Of a stretch of 64,000 bases of DNA, positions 16,671 through 26,660 are shown in pieces (the first letter of the stretch is position 1; each line of letters starts with the position of its first letter). The position numbers were made by a program, and so were the translations under genes. Below the pieces are notes generated by a model. That model worked only from the letters and a program-made list of their open reading frames with translations, made no database searches and had not been told where the DNA came from. This stretch comes from Saprospiraceae bacterium. GTDB lineage: Bacteria; Bacteroidota; Bacteroidia; Chitinophagales; Saprospiraceae. The stretch spans positions 372,001 to 436,000 of the forward strand of contig JADJNF010000008.1 in assembly GCA_016714445.1 (NCBI GenBank), read 5' to 3'.

Positions 16671-18227
16671 ATGCTTTCAAAAACTTATGCAAGTGCAGTA
16701 CATGGCGTTGAAGCCCAAACTATAACGGTAGAAGTCAACGCAGGAGGTATGGTTGCAGCAGGTAAACAAATGTACTTTTTGGTAGGTCTGCCTGACAATG
16801 CCGTAAAAGAAGGTTGGCAACGTATTGAAGCAGCCATAAAAAACATTGGACTTAATGTGCCAAGAGTAAAACTGGTAGTCAATCTGGCACCGGCGGATAT
16901 TAAAAAAGAAGGCTCATCTTATGATCTGCCTATTGCGATGGGTATTCTTGCATCTACATCGCAGGTAAACATTGAAAATCTGGATAAAACCATCTTTATG
17001 GGAGAGCTTGCCCTTGACGGAGAGCTCAGGCCTATCAAAGGAGCTTTACCTATAGCTATTCAGGCTAGAAAGGAGGGATTTCGTTCGTTTATTCTTCCCA
17101 AAGCCAATGCGCGCGAAGCAGCTATCGTCAATGGTATTGATGTATACGGGGTAGAAAATTTTAAAGAAGCAATAGACTTTATTAATGGAAAAATCGAACT
17201 CAGCCCACTTATCTATGATACCCGCGAAGTTTTTGCCGACACCAGCAATCAGTATGCGGTCAATTTTAATGATGTAAAAGGACAGGAAAATATAAAGCGC
17301 GCATTGGAACTTGCAGCAGCAGGCGGACACAACGTCATACTTATTGGTCCTCCCGGAGCAGGAAAAACGATGCTGGCCAGACGACTTCCCACTATTTTAC
17401 CACCGCTCAATATTCATGAAGCATTAGAGACCACAAAAATTCACTCAGTAGCAGGAATATTGGGTGTAAATTCTTCCTTGGTGACGGAAAGACCCTTCAG
17501 ATCTCCACATCATACGATCAGCGACGTAGCACTCGTAGGCGGTGGATCAAATCCGAATCCGGGAGAAATTTCTTTGGCACATAATGGCGTTTTATTTTTG
17601 GATGAGTTACCTGAATTCAAGCGACAGGTACTCGAAGTGATGCGACAACCTATGGAAGAACGCAAAGTCACTATCTCAAGGGCTAAAATATCTGTTGATT
17701 ACCCCGCTAGTTTTATGCTTATTGCATCTATGAATCCATGTCCATGCGGCTTTTATAATCATCCTGAGAAAGAATGTGTTTGTGGCCCAGGAGTTGTTAA
17801 AAAATACCTCACCAAAATTTCCGGGCCCCTACTCGACCGAATAGATCTTCATGTGGAAGTAACACCAGTATCTTATGAAGAACTTTCAAATCATGAGTAT
17901 AAGAGTGAGACCAGTGAGCAAATCGTAGAACGAGTCATACGGGCACGTAAAATACAGGATGAAAGATTTAAGGATCAGCCGGGTATATTCTGTAATGCGC
18001 AGATGCCCAGCCGGATGGTGCGGGATGTTTGCGGACTTACTCCTGCCGGTGCCAATCTACTGAAAACAGCCATGACCAGACTTCAGCTTTCGGCCCGTGC
18101 ATACGATAGAATTCTAAAAGTTGCCAGAACAGGAGCTGATCTCGCCGGGAGTGCTGATATTAAGATAGAACATCTGGCCGAAGCAATTCAATACAGAAGC
18201 CTCGACAGAGAAGGATGGGCAGGGTAG
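16671..18227 (+). CDS. YifB/ComM family Mg-chelatase-like AAA+ ATPase
   Basis: The 518-residue protein has the three-part architecture of this family: an N-terminal Lon-protease-like S5 fold (to about residue 170), an AAA+ core with Walker A IGPPGAGKTMLARRLP (near residues 223-238) and Walker B VLFLDELPEF, a NPCPCGFY zinc-like segment, and a helical C-terminal Mg-chelatase domain. ComM in Vibrio is a branch-migration helicase needed for natural transformation with diverged DNA. The protein is full length. It converges with the lipid kinase gene, with a 23-bp gap. Confidence 0.93.
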   Translation: MLSKTYASAVHGVEAQTITVEVNAGGMVAAGKQMYFLVGLPDNAVKEGWQRIEAAIKNIGLNVPRVKLVVNLAPADIKKEGSSYDLPIAMGILASTSQVNIENLDKTIFMGELALDGELRPIKGALPIAIQARKEGFRSFILPKANAREAAIVNGIDVYGVENFKEAIDFINGKIELSPLIYDTREVFADTSNQYAVNFNDVKGQENIKRALELAAAGGHNVILIGPPGAGKTMLARRLPTILPPLNIHEALETTKIHSVAGILGVNSSLVTERPFRSPHHTISDVALVGGGSNPNPGEISLAHNGVLFLDELPEFKRQVLEVMRQPMEERKVTISRAKISVDYPASFMLIASMNPCPCGFYNHPEKECVCGPGVVKKYLTKISGPLLDRIDLHVEVTPVSYEELSNHEYKSETSEQIVERVIRARKIQDERFKDQPGIFCNAQMPSRMVRDVCGLTPAGANLLKTAMTRLQLSARAYDRILKVARTGADLAGSADIKIEHLAEAIQYRSLDREGWAG

Positions 18228-18250
18228 ACTTTTTGATGGATGACTCAGGA

Positions 18251-19168
18251 TTAATATTTTAGTACTTTTACTGAGCCTGGTAATATACTTATCTCTGCAT
18301 CACCATCTCCGACCATCTCGCCATCAGATTCAATAGATGCATTGCCTTTAGTGATTGTAACACTTATTTTTTGTGCAGTGTGATAAGAAATAGCGGGATG
18401 ATCTATTTTAAGCCCTTTTTTTAATTTGAAAATATTGGATACATAGTCCCAGAGCGTCACTTCACCCAATAGGGTTATATTTAGCAATCCATCATGTGGA
18501 ATAGCTCCCGGATGTATTATCAATCCGCTGCCAAAAGTATCTCCATTGCATACAGTCAGCATCATAAGTTTACCATTGTATAGCGGCTTTCCATCAACAA
18601 TGATTTGCACTTCCGGTTTTCTGAATGATCCAAAGGACCTTAGTATTGCCACGGAATAGGATATACTTCCTTTTAGACCCATTTTGCGTTGAGCATTAAG
18701 TATTTTAGCAGTATGTCCACCAAAACCAAGGTCAGCTATATTCAGAAAATATCTTTGATTAGTCCCCTGTGTTATCATACCTGCGTCATAATTGATATAA
18801 TTTTTATTTTTTAAAGCATCAATAAATTTTTCACGACTATAGATTATCCCCTGACCACGACAGAAGTCATTTCCGGTTCCGTTTGGTATCAATGCCAGAG
18901 ATGTATTAGTATTTCCTGATTTCAGTATACCGTTTAGAACTTCATTAAATGTTCCATCTCCACCTACCGCCACTATTAAATCAGTCTTCTCGTTACAGGC
19001 CACTAATGCCAATTCCGACGCATGACCCGCGTAGTTAGTGAACCAGGCGGTACAATTTTTTACAATACAATTTTGATTGATTTCTGACAATAGACTGGTC
19101 AGATCAACAGGCATTTTTCTTAATGAATTTATAATAATGACTATGGAATGGCCCGAAACATTTTCCAT
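18251..19168 (-). CDS. Diacylglycerol kinase family lipid kinase
   Basis: The start at 19168 (MENVSGHSIVIIINS) gives 305 residues; the longer frame to 19264 would run into the divergent neighbour. The kinase catalytic domain shows VAVGGDGTFNEVLNGI and LIPNGTGNDFCRG, the ATP-binding motifs of the DagK/YegS/sphingosine-kinase family. The C-terminal beta-sandwich ends with IESDGEMVGDGDAEI. It probably phosphorylates a lipid such as diacylglycerol in phospholipid recycling. No other lipid gene is adjacent, so the substrate stays open. Confidence 0.88.
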   Translation of the reverse strand: MENVSGHSIVIIINSLRKMPVDLTSLLSEINQNCIVKNCTAWFTNYAGHASELALVACNEKTDLIVAVGGDGTFNEVLNGILKSGNTNTSLALIPNGTGNDFCRGQGIIYSREKFIDALKNKNYINYDAGMITQGTNQRYFLNIADLGFGGHTAKILNAQRKMGLKGSISYSVAILRSFGSFRKPEVQIIVDGKPLYNGKLMMLTVCNGDTFGSGLIIHPGAIPHDGLLNITLLGEVTLWDYVSNIFKLKKGLKIDHPAISYHTAQKISVTITKGNASIESDGEMVGDGDAEISILPGSVKVLKY

Positions 19169-19271
19169 TTGACTTTCACGGTTAATATCATACACAATAT
19201 TGATAAGAATCACCAAATATATCCGAATTATGACAGATTTTTGTATTAGTGAAGTATTTATCACATTTATT

Positions 19272-20678
19272 ATGATGAAAAACTTTAAAACACATTTATG
19301 GGTACTGATTTTTTCTTTCGTGAGTCTTGTGATTCAGGGTCAGCGTTTAGGCAAAGATACAATGGTCAATCATCAAAATATTCGACCTTTATATTTCAGA
19401 CCTGTAATAGATATAACTGGAGTAAATTTTATTATAAACAGATTTGATACTCACATCATGAAGGTAGATTGGTCAAGCGTTTCACTTTCATCCTGGAAGT
19501 TGAATCTTGATAGGGGGTTTTTAACAGATGGAGACGCATTTCCAACCAATTGGCTCGGGCATCCGATACATGGATCATTATTTTTTAATGCTGCCCGTAT
19601 GAATCAGATGAATTTCTGGCAGTCTATCCCGTATGTAATGGGAGGGAGTATGATGTGGGAATTTTTAGGCGAAACAGAGCCAGCAAGTAGCATTGACTTT
19701 TACACTACAAGCCTAGGAGGCATATTTTTAGGAGAAGTGATTTACCGGCTTACAGATTATGCCTGGAATTATCCACCCAATAACAAGTATCCTATCATAG
19801 GAAAAATTTCTGGCAGTTTATTAAATCCTGTCGCAGGTATTAATCGGTTTATTTTTGATAAAAAAATTCCATTTACCAAAAAATCACTTACCCCGGTTGC
19901 TTTTAAGTTTTATATAGGCACAAACCATCCGCTTGACAATATGATATCAACCATGAAAGGAACTGGTTTGATTTTAAATGCTGAAGTATACTATGGAGAA
20001 TTATTTAACAGAAACCAGAAAAATTTTGGTCCTTTCGACTATTTCAAAATCAATTCATGGCTCAATTTTTCAGAATATCCGGGGGGTAATAAAGATACCT
20101 ACTTCAATCTTTCATCTGAGGCAATTATTTTGGGAAGCAAAATAACCAACAGACCAAATAAAACAGAATTGATAAGTCTCACTCAACACTATGATTTTAT
20201 CCACAATGATATTTTTAAAATCGGTTCTATAGTTCTTACGGGAGATTGGACCTATCAGCAAACGTTCGATCGTGTTCGGGTGTTGAGTTCGACAAAATTA
20301 GGGGTGGTACTTTTTGGAAGTGGCAATTCCGAACTGGTAGAACCTGTCTTACCTGATGTATTTCCCGAATTTGAGAGAGATTATATTTATGGACAGGGAT
20401 TTATGGCGGAGTTGGAATTTATAGCCAGTTTCAGAAAATCAGGTACCATAGCAGCAAATCTCAATCACTTTATTATATACTCAAAATCTCAGCCTAAAGG
20501 CGTAGAGAATCTAGACTTAATAAGGGCGAAATATCTTTATCCTATTGGGAATAGGTTTGATTTGGGTTTGCAGTTTGATTATTATCACAGAAACGGAAAT
20601 TATTACTCATCCAAAGGAATAATAAGAAATAAGTCAGGACACCAGGAGCTAAAACTACTATTCGGATATACACTTTAA
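19272..20678 (+). CDS. DUF3943 domain protein, exported
   Basis: The ATG at 19272 (MMKNFKTHLW) gives 468 residues with a signal peptide ending near VIQGQ. The DUF3943 part is recognised from NWLGHPIHGSLFFNAARMN, then FWQSIPYVMGGSMMWEF and GGIFLGEVIYR. The C-terminal half has alternating hydrophobic strands, consistent with an outer-membrane beta-barrel, ending in a terminal aromatic-rich strand. DUF3943 is common in Bacteroidota and has no known function. It shares a divergent start region with the lipid kinase. Confidence 0.8.
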   Translation: MMKNFKTHLWVLIFSFVSLVIQGQRLGKDTMVNHQNIRPLYFRPVIDITGVNFIINRFDTHIMKVDWSSVSLSSWKLNLDRGFLTDGDAFPTNWLGHPIHGSLFFNAARMNQMNFWQSIPYVMGGSMMWEFLGETEPASSIDFYTTSLGGIFLGEVIYRLTDYAWNYPPNNKYPIIGKISGSLLNPVAGINRFIFDKKIPFTKKSLTPVAFKFYIGTNHPLDNMISTMKGTGLILNAEVYYGELFNRNQKNFGPFDYFKINSWLNFSEYPGGNKDTYFNLSSEAIILGSKITNRPNKTELISLTQHYDFIHNDIFKIGSIVLTGDWTYQQTFDRVRVLSSTKLGVVLFGSGNSELVEPVLPDVFPEFERDYIYGQGFMAELEFIASFRKSGTIAANLNHFIIYSKSQPKGVENLDLIRAKYLYPIGNRFDLGLQFDYYHRNGNYYSSKGIIRNKSGHQELKLLFGYTL

Positions 20679-20728
20679 AGCGCTGAAAGGATCTCAACCA
20701 ATATTTTGGCTTGGACGATAAACCAAAA

Positions 20729-20775
20729 AAAATAATAAACCTGACAGAAGTGTTTCAGTCAGGTTTATTATTTTC
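20729..20775. terminator. Bidirectional hairpin terminator
   Basis: Stem AATAATAAACCTGA pairs with TCAGGTTTATTATT around a short loop; A-rich sequence precedes it and a T-run follows. It lies between the converging DUF3943 and tatA genes and can serve both strands. Confidence 0.75.
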
Positions 20776-20789
20776 AAATGTAGGTGAAA

Positions 20790-20987
20790 TTACTTTTTGG
20801 AATCCAGTTCCTTCATGTTTTCTTTAACCTCTGCTTCTATATTATTTTTAGCGTTGTTAAATTCTCTGATTCCACTGCCAAGGCCTCGCATCAATTCAGG
20901 TATTTTTTTACCTCCAAAAAATACAAGAATGATCAGACCAATTACCATTAACTCCTGCCCACCTAAGCCAAATACTAAATTAAACAT
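20790..20987 (-). CDS. tatA: Twin-arginine translocase subunit TatA/E family
   Basis: The 65-residue protein has an N-terminal membrane helix (LMVIGLIILVFFGGKKIPEL), the FGGKKIPELMRGLG hinge and amphipathic helix, and an acidic tail. This is the minimal TatA layout: it forms the oligomeric pore that moves folded proteins. No tatC gene is in the window. An upstream TATCTTTG box (21010-21017) is probably its promoter. Confidence 0.9.
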   Translation of the reverse strand: MFNLVFGLGGQELMVIGLIILVFFGGKKIPELMRGLGSGIREFNNAKNNIEAEVKENMKELDSKK

Positions 20988-21009
20988 CTTTTATCGATTT
21001 ATTATGGTA

Positions 21010-21017
21010 CAAAGATA
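21010..21017 (-). promoter_or_regulatory. Bacteroidota -7 box for tatA
   Basis: The minus strand reads TATCTTTG, 22 bp before the tatA ATG, matching TAnnTTTG. No strong -33 box is seen. Confidence 0.5.
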
Positions 21018-21124
21018 TAACTATTCATTCATTCATACATAAAAGCAGACAAATAAGTTCCCGTACTCATTTGTTTTTCACATTTTTACGCATTTCATTA
21101 CATTTCTAATAGAGTACTACTTCA

Positions 21125-22153
21125 TTACTTTTGTTTGGGCTTATATTTTGATTTTTCCATGATCATCTGACTGTCTTTCAAATCGATCAAATCATTTACA
21201 GTGGTGGACGGGTATCTTTCCATATAAGTTTTCACTATTTGCCAACCGATATAATTGGCAGTACGTCCGGGTGCCTCATCGGGCATATCAGGACTTTTTG
21301 GACTAGGATTGATGTATTTACTTATTTTGGTCGGATTTGACTCATAAAATAATTTCTGATCAAAGAAAAAAGACCACATTTGGAGTTCATTTTCCTGACA
21401 CCATTCCAATTGTTTACCAGTATATTCTACAATTATACTGTCGTGAACAGATGGCAACAATAAATCAGTGATATATAACATTTTGCCGTTTTGGATCATC
21501 TGATCAATCAACCTATGGCCCGGTGCTTCTCCTACGATGTCTGCTACATGTAAGTCAGCTATTTTTTTTACAAGATGATCTTTGTTCCATGTACGGGTGA
21601 TATAATCTGAAAAATTTGTGTTGTCAGGATCAATCATTTTGTAATTGATATCTGGATGCAAAAACATGTCAAGGCCTATTCCTATGCCATCTTTGCCTCC
21701 GTCATCCTGAAATATAAATATCTGATATCCAAATTCAGAGATAAATGTATACAGGTTGGGAATAGAAGTTTTGTCTGGAAAATAATATAATAGATACCTG
21801 TACATCTGATCTGTCTGATCTTTTAAAGCGGACATATCACTGTATTTATTTTTCACCTTTTCAAAAAGATCAGTAACCAAAGAATCCTTTACGAACATTT
21901 GCAAATTTTTATAAATACTATCCTGATTTTTATCATTTGGAAACATAAGTATTTCCTTAAAATACAACTGATAAAATGCAGGGTGACTTTTTATAAGATT
22001 GTCAATATCCTTGAATTCCCGCATATTGAATATCTCATTTTCAGTACGAAGAATTTTTACGTCAGCATCTATACCGGAAACATCCGGTGTATTATCCCTC
22101 TTGCATGCGCTTAATAAAGAAATCGTTACTAATATTAAGAAAATCCTGATCAT
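21125..22153 (-). CDS. gldB: Gliding motility lipoprotein GldB
   Basis: The 342-residue protein starts with a lipoprotein signal (LVTISLLSACKRD, lipid-attached Cys). The body carries GldB family features such as IFIFQDDGGKDGIGIGLDMF near the middle, VADIVGEAPGHRLIDQMIQNGKMLY, and the PDEAPGRTANYIGWQIVK block near the C-terminus. GldB is an envelope component required for gliding in Flavobacterium johnsoniae and usually accompanies the T9SS/Gld machinery. No other gld gene is next to it here. Confidence 0.88.
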   Translation of the reverse strand: MIRIFLILVTISLLSACKRDNTPDVSGIDADVKILRTENEIFNMREFKDIDNLIKSHPAFYQLYFKEILMFPNDKNQDSIYKNLQMFVKDSLVTDLFEKVKNKYSDMSALKDQTDQMYRYLLYYFPDKTSIPNLYTFISEFGYQIFIFQDDGGKDGIGIGLDMFLHPDINYKMIDPDNTNFSDYITRTWNKDHLVKKIADLHVADIVGEAPGHRLIDQMIQNGKMLYITDLLLPSVHDSIIVEYTGKQLEWCQENELQMWSFFFDQKLFYESNPTKISKYINPSPKSPDMPDEAPGRTANYIGWQIVKTYMERYPSTTVNDLIDLKDSQMIMEKSKYKPKQK

Positions 22154-22296
22154 AATGATTTAAAATTATTTAGTATTGAAAAACACAACTCTACAACGCA
22201 TCGAATTCTAAAAATGTTATACTGGTGCGAATTCAATAACTACTTCACTTTCGTATTAATGATTGGATATTTTAAAAAAGAGACACCAAAAATCTT

Positions 22297-22304
22297 TACT
22301 TTTG
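22297..22304 (+). promoter_or_regulatory. Bacteroidota -7 box for the DUF4837 gene
   Basis: TACTTTTG fits TAnnTTTG, 41 bp before the ATG at 22346. No -33 box at the usual distance. Confidence 0.4.
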
Positions 22305-22345
22305 CATCTTAAAAATACACTTACTCAAATAATATCTTAATAAGG

Positions 22346-23443
22346 ATGAATACATTAGTAAAATATATCTTTCTAATTTTTATTGCTTCCATGCTCAATA
22401 CATCGTGTAAAAGTGATGTTGCTAAAAGACTCAAAAACAAACCTGTAGCCATGGGTCGTATCAATGATGTGGTTATTCTGGCAGATAAACAATTGTATGA
22501 AGGTCCGATAGGTGATACTTTGATATATTATTTCCAATCGGCTTATCCTGTTATGCCTGCTGAAGAGCCTATTTTTGATGTAAGATTTATGATGCCTGAA
22601 GAGCTCAACGCAAAACCACTTAAAAGAGAGTTGCGTACTTTTGTATTGGTAGCGGATGTGAGTGATACTTTATCATCTGCAACCAGAATGCTGATGGATG
22701 ATATGGGAAAAGAAAGATTTAAAAGAGCTGTTACCGATCCAACATATACCACCACCATTGGCCATGAAAAGTGGGCAAGAGATCAAATCCTTATATATAT
22801 TTTTGCCAATGGAAAAGAGAATCTTTCCAAAGCCATCAGAACCCATTTTGCTACAATCTCAAAGAGAATCAATCAACACGACCTAAAAAACCTGACTGCA
22901 ACGGTGTATGGCATTCAGGACGTCAACAGGAATTTATCAAAACTTGTATCAGACAGTTTCGGTCTCAATATGAATGTTCCGGGGTTGTATCAAATGGCCA
23001 TGCAAAAAAATAATTTTTTATGGCTACGAATGGATAATAAAGAAATCAATCAAAGTCTGGTAATAAGAAAGTTTCCATATAAAAATAAAGGACAGTTTGC
23101 TATGGATAACATCATAAAAATGAGAAATGAATATGGAAAAGAGTTTATCCGGACAGGTTTTGAAGATGCATACATGAGTACCAATGTCATCGATCTGCCA
23201 ACTTATGAATACTCCTACATCCATAATAATGTATACATCAAGGAAGTACGGGGCATCTGGGAGACGGTCAATGACTTTATGGGTGGACCTTTCGTTTCCT
23301 ATGTTTTGCACAATGAAGCCAGAGGGGAGATTGTTTTTATTGACGCTTTTGTTTTTGCTCCGGGCAAGGAAAAAAGAGATTACGTACAACAATTGGATTG
23401 TATAGTAAAGACCGCAAGTTTTCCTGGGGTGATCAAAAATTAA
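22346..23443 (+). CDS. DUF4837 family lipoprotein
   Basis: The 365-residue protein has a lipoprotein signal (FIASMLNTSCKSD). The family is recognised from GRINDVVILADKQLYEGPIGD at the N-terminus, a paired repeat of similar halves, and the C-terminal segment IWETVNDFMGGPFVSY. DUF4837 proteins are restricted to Bacteroidota and their role is unknown. It faces the ABC transporter operon, which runs toward it, with 90 bp between stops. Confidence 0.82.
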   Translation: MNTLVKYIFLIFIASMLNTSCKSDVAKRLKNKPVAMGRINDVVILADKQLYEGPIGDTLIYYFQSAYPVMPAEEPIFDVRFMMPEELNAKPLKRELRTFVLVADVSDTLSSATRMLMDDMGKERFKRAVTDPTYTTTIGHEKWARDQILIYIFANGKENLSKAIRTHFATISKRINQHDLKNLTATVYGIQDVNRNLSKLVSDSFGLNMNVPGLYQMAMQKNNFLWLRMDNKEINQSLVIRKFPYKNKGQFAMDNIIKMRNEYGKEFIRTGFEDAYMSTNVIDLPTYEYSYIHNNVYIKEVRGIWETVNDFMGGPFVSYVLHNEARGEIVFIDAFVFAPGKEKRDYVQQLDCIVKTASFPGVIKN

Positions 23444-23533
23444 ATCCTGTCTGAATAGGGTTTTTCTAAAAGTGACCGCACCATAATTGAATTTTTTACA
23501 TAAGGATTTTTTTTTGAATTCAAATAAATCCAC

Positions 23534-24220
23534 TTATCCTGAACTTATTATTCTGCCATCTTCCATCACTATTGTCCGTCCGGTCTTTTTAGCAAATTCT
23601 TCATCATGTGTAACAATAAGCATGGATTGCCCATATACAGATGATAATTTGGCAAAGATATCAAAAACTATGTCGCTGTTCTTTTTATCCAGGTTGCCTG
23701 TAGGTTCGTCACCCATGATAATAAGCGGATCATTGATAAGTGCACGCGCGATAGCAACCCGCTGTTTTTCACCACCGGAAAGCTGATAGGCTGGTTTTTT
23801 TGCCAGAGATTCGATGTCGAGTTGCTTCAGGTGTAACATCGCTTTTTCTTCTAAATCCTTGTCCGAAAGTTTGGCTAGTTTTTGTCCGGGTAGCATGACA
23901 TTTTTCAAAACAGTGAATTCATTCAATAAATAGTGAAACTGAAATACAAAGCCTATTTTTTCATTGCGAACGGCAGCCAGTTCTTTTTCAGTCTTTATTT
24001 TCATTTCTTGCCCTCCTATCCACAATTGGCCGGTATAATCGGTGTCCATTGTCGATAATATATATAACAATGTTGATTTTCCACAACCAGACTTCCCTGC
24101 GATAGAAGTAAATTCGCCCTTTGAGATTTGGAAACTCACATCGTCCAACACTTTTACAGGCAAAGGGTCTGTAAAATACTTTGTTATAGATTGGGCCATT
24201 AAAACAATATCATTTTTCAT
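23534..24220 (-). CDS. ABC transporter ATPase, LolD/MacB type
   Basis: The 228-residue ATPase has Walker A AGKSGCGKSTLLYIL, the ABC signature YQLSGGEKQRVAIARAL and Walker B LIIMGDEPTGNLD followed by the D-loop and a His switch in VTHDEEFA. The length and motifs match the MacB/LolD family that powers lipoprotein release or tripartite export. The permease gene lies 1 bp upstream, and an adaptor protein precedes that, so the three form one export system. Confidence 0.9.
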   Translation of the reverse strand: MKNDIVLMAQSITKYFTDPLPVKVLDDVSFQISKGEFTSIAGKSGCGKSTLLYILSTMDTDYTGQLWIGGQEMKIKTEKELAAVRNEKIGFVFQFHYLLNEFTVLKNVMLPGQKLAKLSDKDLEEKAMLHLKQLDIESLAKKPAYQLSGGEKQRVAIARALINDPLIIMGDEPTGNLDKKNSDIVFDIFAKLSSVYGQSMLIVTHDEEFAKKTGRTIVMEDGRIISSG

Positions 24221-24221
24221 T

Positions 24222-25481
24222 TTATTTGCCTCTTATGATGATGACAGGGTCTACCTTGCTTGCTTTTCTGGCTGGAAACCAACCTGCCAAATAGGTAGTC
24301 ACCAATGAGAACGCTGTGGCAATAATATAAAAAACCGGATTATAATCAATAGGATATGTGTCTATTGTAGGTAATGCTGCAGTGACGAAGGGAATGTTAT
24401 CAATTATCTTGGAAAGTAAAAAGCCAAAAATAAGACCAGCAAATCCTCCAATCAAACCAATGCTCAGTGCTATTGTGATGAAAATTTTTTTTACATCTTT
24501 ACCCGAAAAACCTGTTGCTTTTAATATAGCAATAGTATCCATTTTTTCATAAATCATCATATTCAGAATATTGTAAATTCCAAAACCCGAAACTATAAGT
24601 AATGTGATACCTACAGCATAGGATATCAGATTTCTAACCGAGCTACCTGTCTCAAACTGAGCATTGGCTGTCTGAATATCTTCTGCATCACATCTGAACA
24701 AAGAGCTATATTCTTTACCCACCTTCGGAGCCATAGACATATCATGCAGTTTGATCTGAATGTCAGTAATGTAATTATTTGGCTTTCCAAGGATTTTCTG
24801 AGTGGTTTTCAGGGAAGCATAACTTTGCACTTTGTCTATTTCTGCAAGACCTGACTGGAAGAAACCAACAATTTTTAGTGTATACTGTTCGCCAGATCCT
24901 GAAGTAACCTGAATATTATCTCCAACTTTAGCAAGCATTTTTTCTGCAGCTGTTTTACCAAGAATAATTGTGTTTGGAATATTCTGAAGATCTATGGCAT
25001 TCCCTTCCACGACGTAATCTTCAAAGTAAAATAAATTTTGTTCGCTGATTACATCTATTCCATTTATTACTCCAGTCATTTCGATTGGTCCGATGTTGTA
25101 AAAAACCTGCGCGGCAACTTTTGGAGCCCAGCCTAAAACCCGGTCATCAGACTTTAATGCCTGAACTATCGCTCCAACATTATACAACTCTTTTCTGTTG
25201 CTACCTGGGTTTATTGATGAAATAAAATGGTATGCTCCACTATATTTTTTTGAAAGATTAATAGGTTGATTTTCCGAAGGTTTGATATCACTGTATAATC
25301 TTATGTGGGGTGTGCGATTAAGCACCATATTATCCAATAGTCCGTTTAAGCCATTCATAAAACTTAATAAGGTAACAAACATGGTAATGCTAAACGTTAC
25401 ACCAATCGCAGCAATCAGTGTCTGTCGAAGCCTGGCTAAAAGTAAAGCTGTAGCTATTTCCGGGATGAGTCCAATTTTCAT
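24222..25481 (-). CDS. ABC transporter permease, FtsX/LolE/MacB type
   Basis: The 419-residue protein has an N-terminal membrane helix (about residues 18-40), a large periplasmic domain with an FtsX/MacB-PCD fold, and three C-terminal membrane helices ending with WFPARKASKVDPVIIIRGK, a typical family ending. Its stop is 1 bp from the ATPase start; its start overlaps the adaptor stop by one base, so the three genes are translationally coupled. It likely exports or extracts an envelope substrate with the adaptor; the substrate is unknown. Confidence 0.88.
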   Translation of the reverse strand: MKIGLIPEIATALLLARLRQTLIAAIGVTFSITMFVTLLSFMNGLNGLLDNMVLNRTPHIRLYSDIKPSENQPINLSKKYSGAYHFISSINPGSNRKELYNVGAIVQALKSDDRVLGWAPKVAAQVFYNIGPIEMTGVINGIDVISEQNLFYFEDYVVEGNAIDLQNIPNTIILGKTAAEKMLAKVGDNIQVTSGSGEQYTLKIVGFFQSGLAEIDKVQSYASLKTTQKILGKPNNYITDIQIKLHDMSMAPKVGKEYSSLFRCDAEDIQTANAQFETGSSVRNLISYAVGITLLIVSGFGIYNILNMMIYEKMDTIAILKATGFSGKDVKKIFITIALSIGLIGGFAGLIFGFLLSKIIDNIPFVTAALPTIDTYPIDYNPVFYIIATAFSLVTTYLAGWFPARKASKVDPVIIIRGK

Positions 25482-26563
25482 TATGGTAGTATTACTTCTG
25501 TTGTGATATCCAAACCTTCAACAATTTCAGCCAAAACATAATCTTCAAGCCCTATTTTTATTGCTCTTTTAGAGCCATCTTTTAATAATACATATTTGCC
25601 ATTTACAATGTATTTTCTTGGTAGTGTGATGATGTTTTCTTTTTTAGCTAAGACAATATTAGCTTCGACTGAAAGATTTGGGTAGAGTATGCCTGGCTTC
25701 TTTACGAAATCAGCTTCAATGGTAAAGCTTCTTGTTTTTTCATTCATAAGAGGATTGATCTTCACCACTTTGGCTTCAAAGATCGAATCATTATAACTGT
25801 CTAGTTTCACTATTACTTCCTGATCTTTCCTTATTTTGATGATATCGTATTCATCCAGTTGCAACTCCAATATAAAATGACTGTCATCACCCACCACTCC
25901 AAGTGATGTTTGCGAAGACACCATTTCGCCAACTTCTTTTGCGAGCGAATATACTCTGCCTGTCAACTCACTTTTAATAGTAAAATCGCTAAGCATTGAC
26001 TTTGATATCTGCAGATTCTTTTTTGATTGAGTGGATGCATATTTAAGTTGTTTATTTACATCCCGATATTTTATTTTTAAGTTTTCATAAGTAGTTTTTG
26101 CGTTCTGATAGGTCAATTCTCTTTGCTCCTGTTCTGTTTTTGTACCGATTCCCTGAGCCCATAGGTTGTTTTGTCTGGTCATCAATAATGAATCCGACTT
26201 CAATTTTCTTTTAGCCAATTCAATTTCTTTTTGAATTTGTAGGAGTTTGTCTTCATTTCTGATATATGTATTATACTCAGCACTCAATTCCGCATTCTCA
26301 GTATTGAGCATTGCTGTCTGATTCTGTATGATCATAATAGGATCGCCTTTACGGATGAAGTCTCCTTCCTTGACCAGTATCTGCTTAACGACACCATTTA
26401 TTGATGAAAAAATATTATATTGATTGTTGCTTTTTACAATTCCCGAAGCGTATACAGACTCTGTAATTGATTTTATTTCGGGTTTTATAGCAGAAATTTC
26501 TTTCTTACACGAAAAAAATATAATTGCAGTAATTATTAAAAAACTTATGTATGAGCGGTTCAT
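25481..26563 (-). CDS. HlyD/RND-type membrane fusion (adaptor) protein, lipoprotein
   Basis: The ATG at 26563 (MNRSYISF) gives 360 residues with a lipobox (AIIFFSCKK). The order is a biotinyl-lipoyl-like half (VKQILVKEGDFIRKGDPIMI), a coiled-coil hairpin of about 110 residues, the second lipoyl half (FTIKSELTGRVYSLAKEVGE), a beta-barrel and a C-terminal membrane-proximal domain. This is the periplasmic adaptor of a MacAB-like system. Its stop overlaps the permease start by one base. No outer-membrane TolC-like gene is adjacent. Confidence 0.88.
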   Translation of the reverse strand: MNRSYISFLIITAIIFFSCKKEISAIKPEIKSITESVYASGIVKSNNQYNIFSSINGVVKQILVKEGDFIRKGDPIMIIQNQTAMLNTENAELSAEYNTYIRNEDKLLQIQKEIELAKRKLKSDSLLMTRQNNLWAQGIGTKTEQEQRELTYQNAKTTYENLKIKYRDVNKQLKYASTQSKKNLQISKSMLSDFTIKSELTGRVYSLAKEVGEMVSSQTSLGVVGDDSHFILELQLDEYDIIKIRKDQEVIVKLDSYNDSIFEAKVVKINPLMNEKTRSFTIEADFVKKPGILYPNLSVEANIVLAKKENIITLPRKYIVNGKYVLLKDGSKRAIKIGLEDYVLAEIVEGLDITTEVILP

Positions 26564-26660
26564 AGTAACATATCTTTGTGGGTACAAGTTACAGTATTAA
26601 GATCAAACTTCTGATGACCATGATCATGTTAAATTTTTATACAGCCAAAAATATACAATT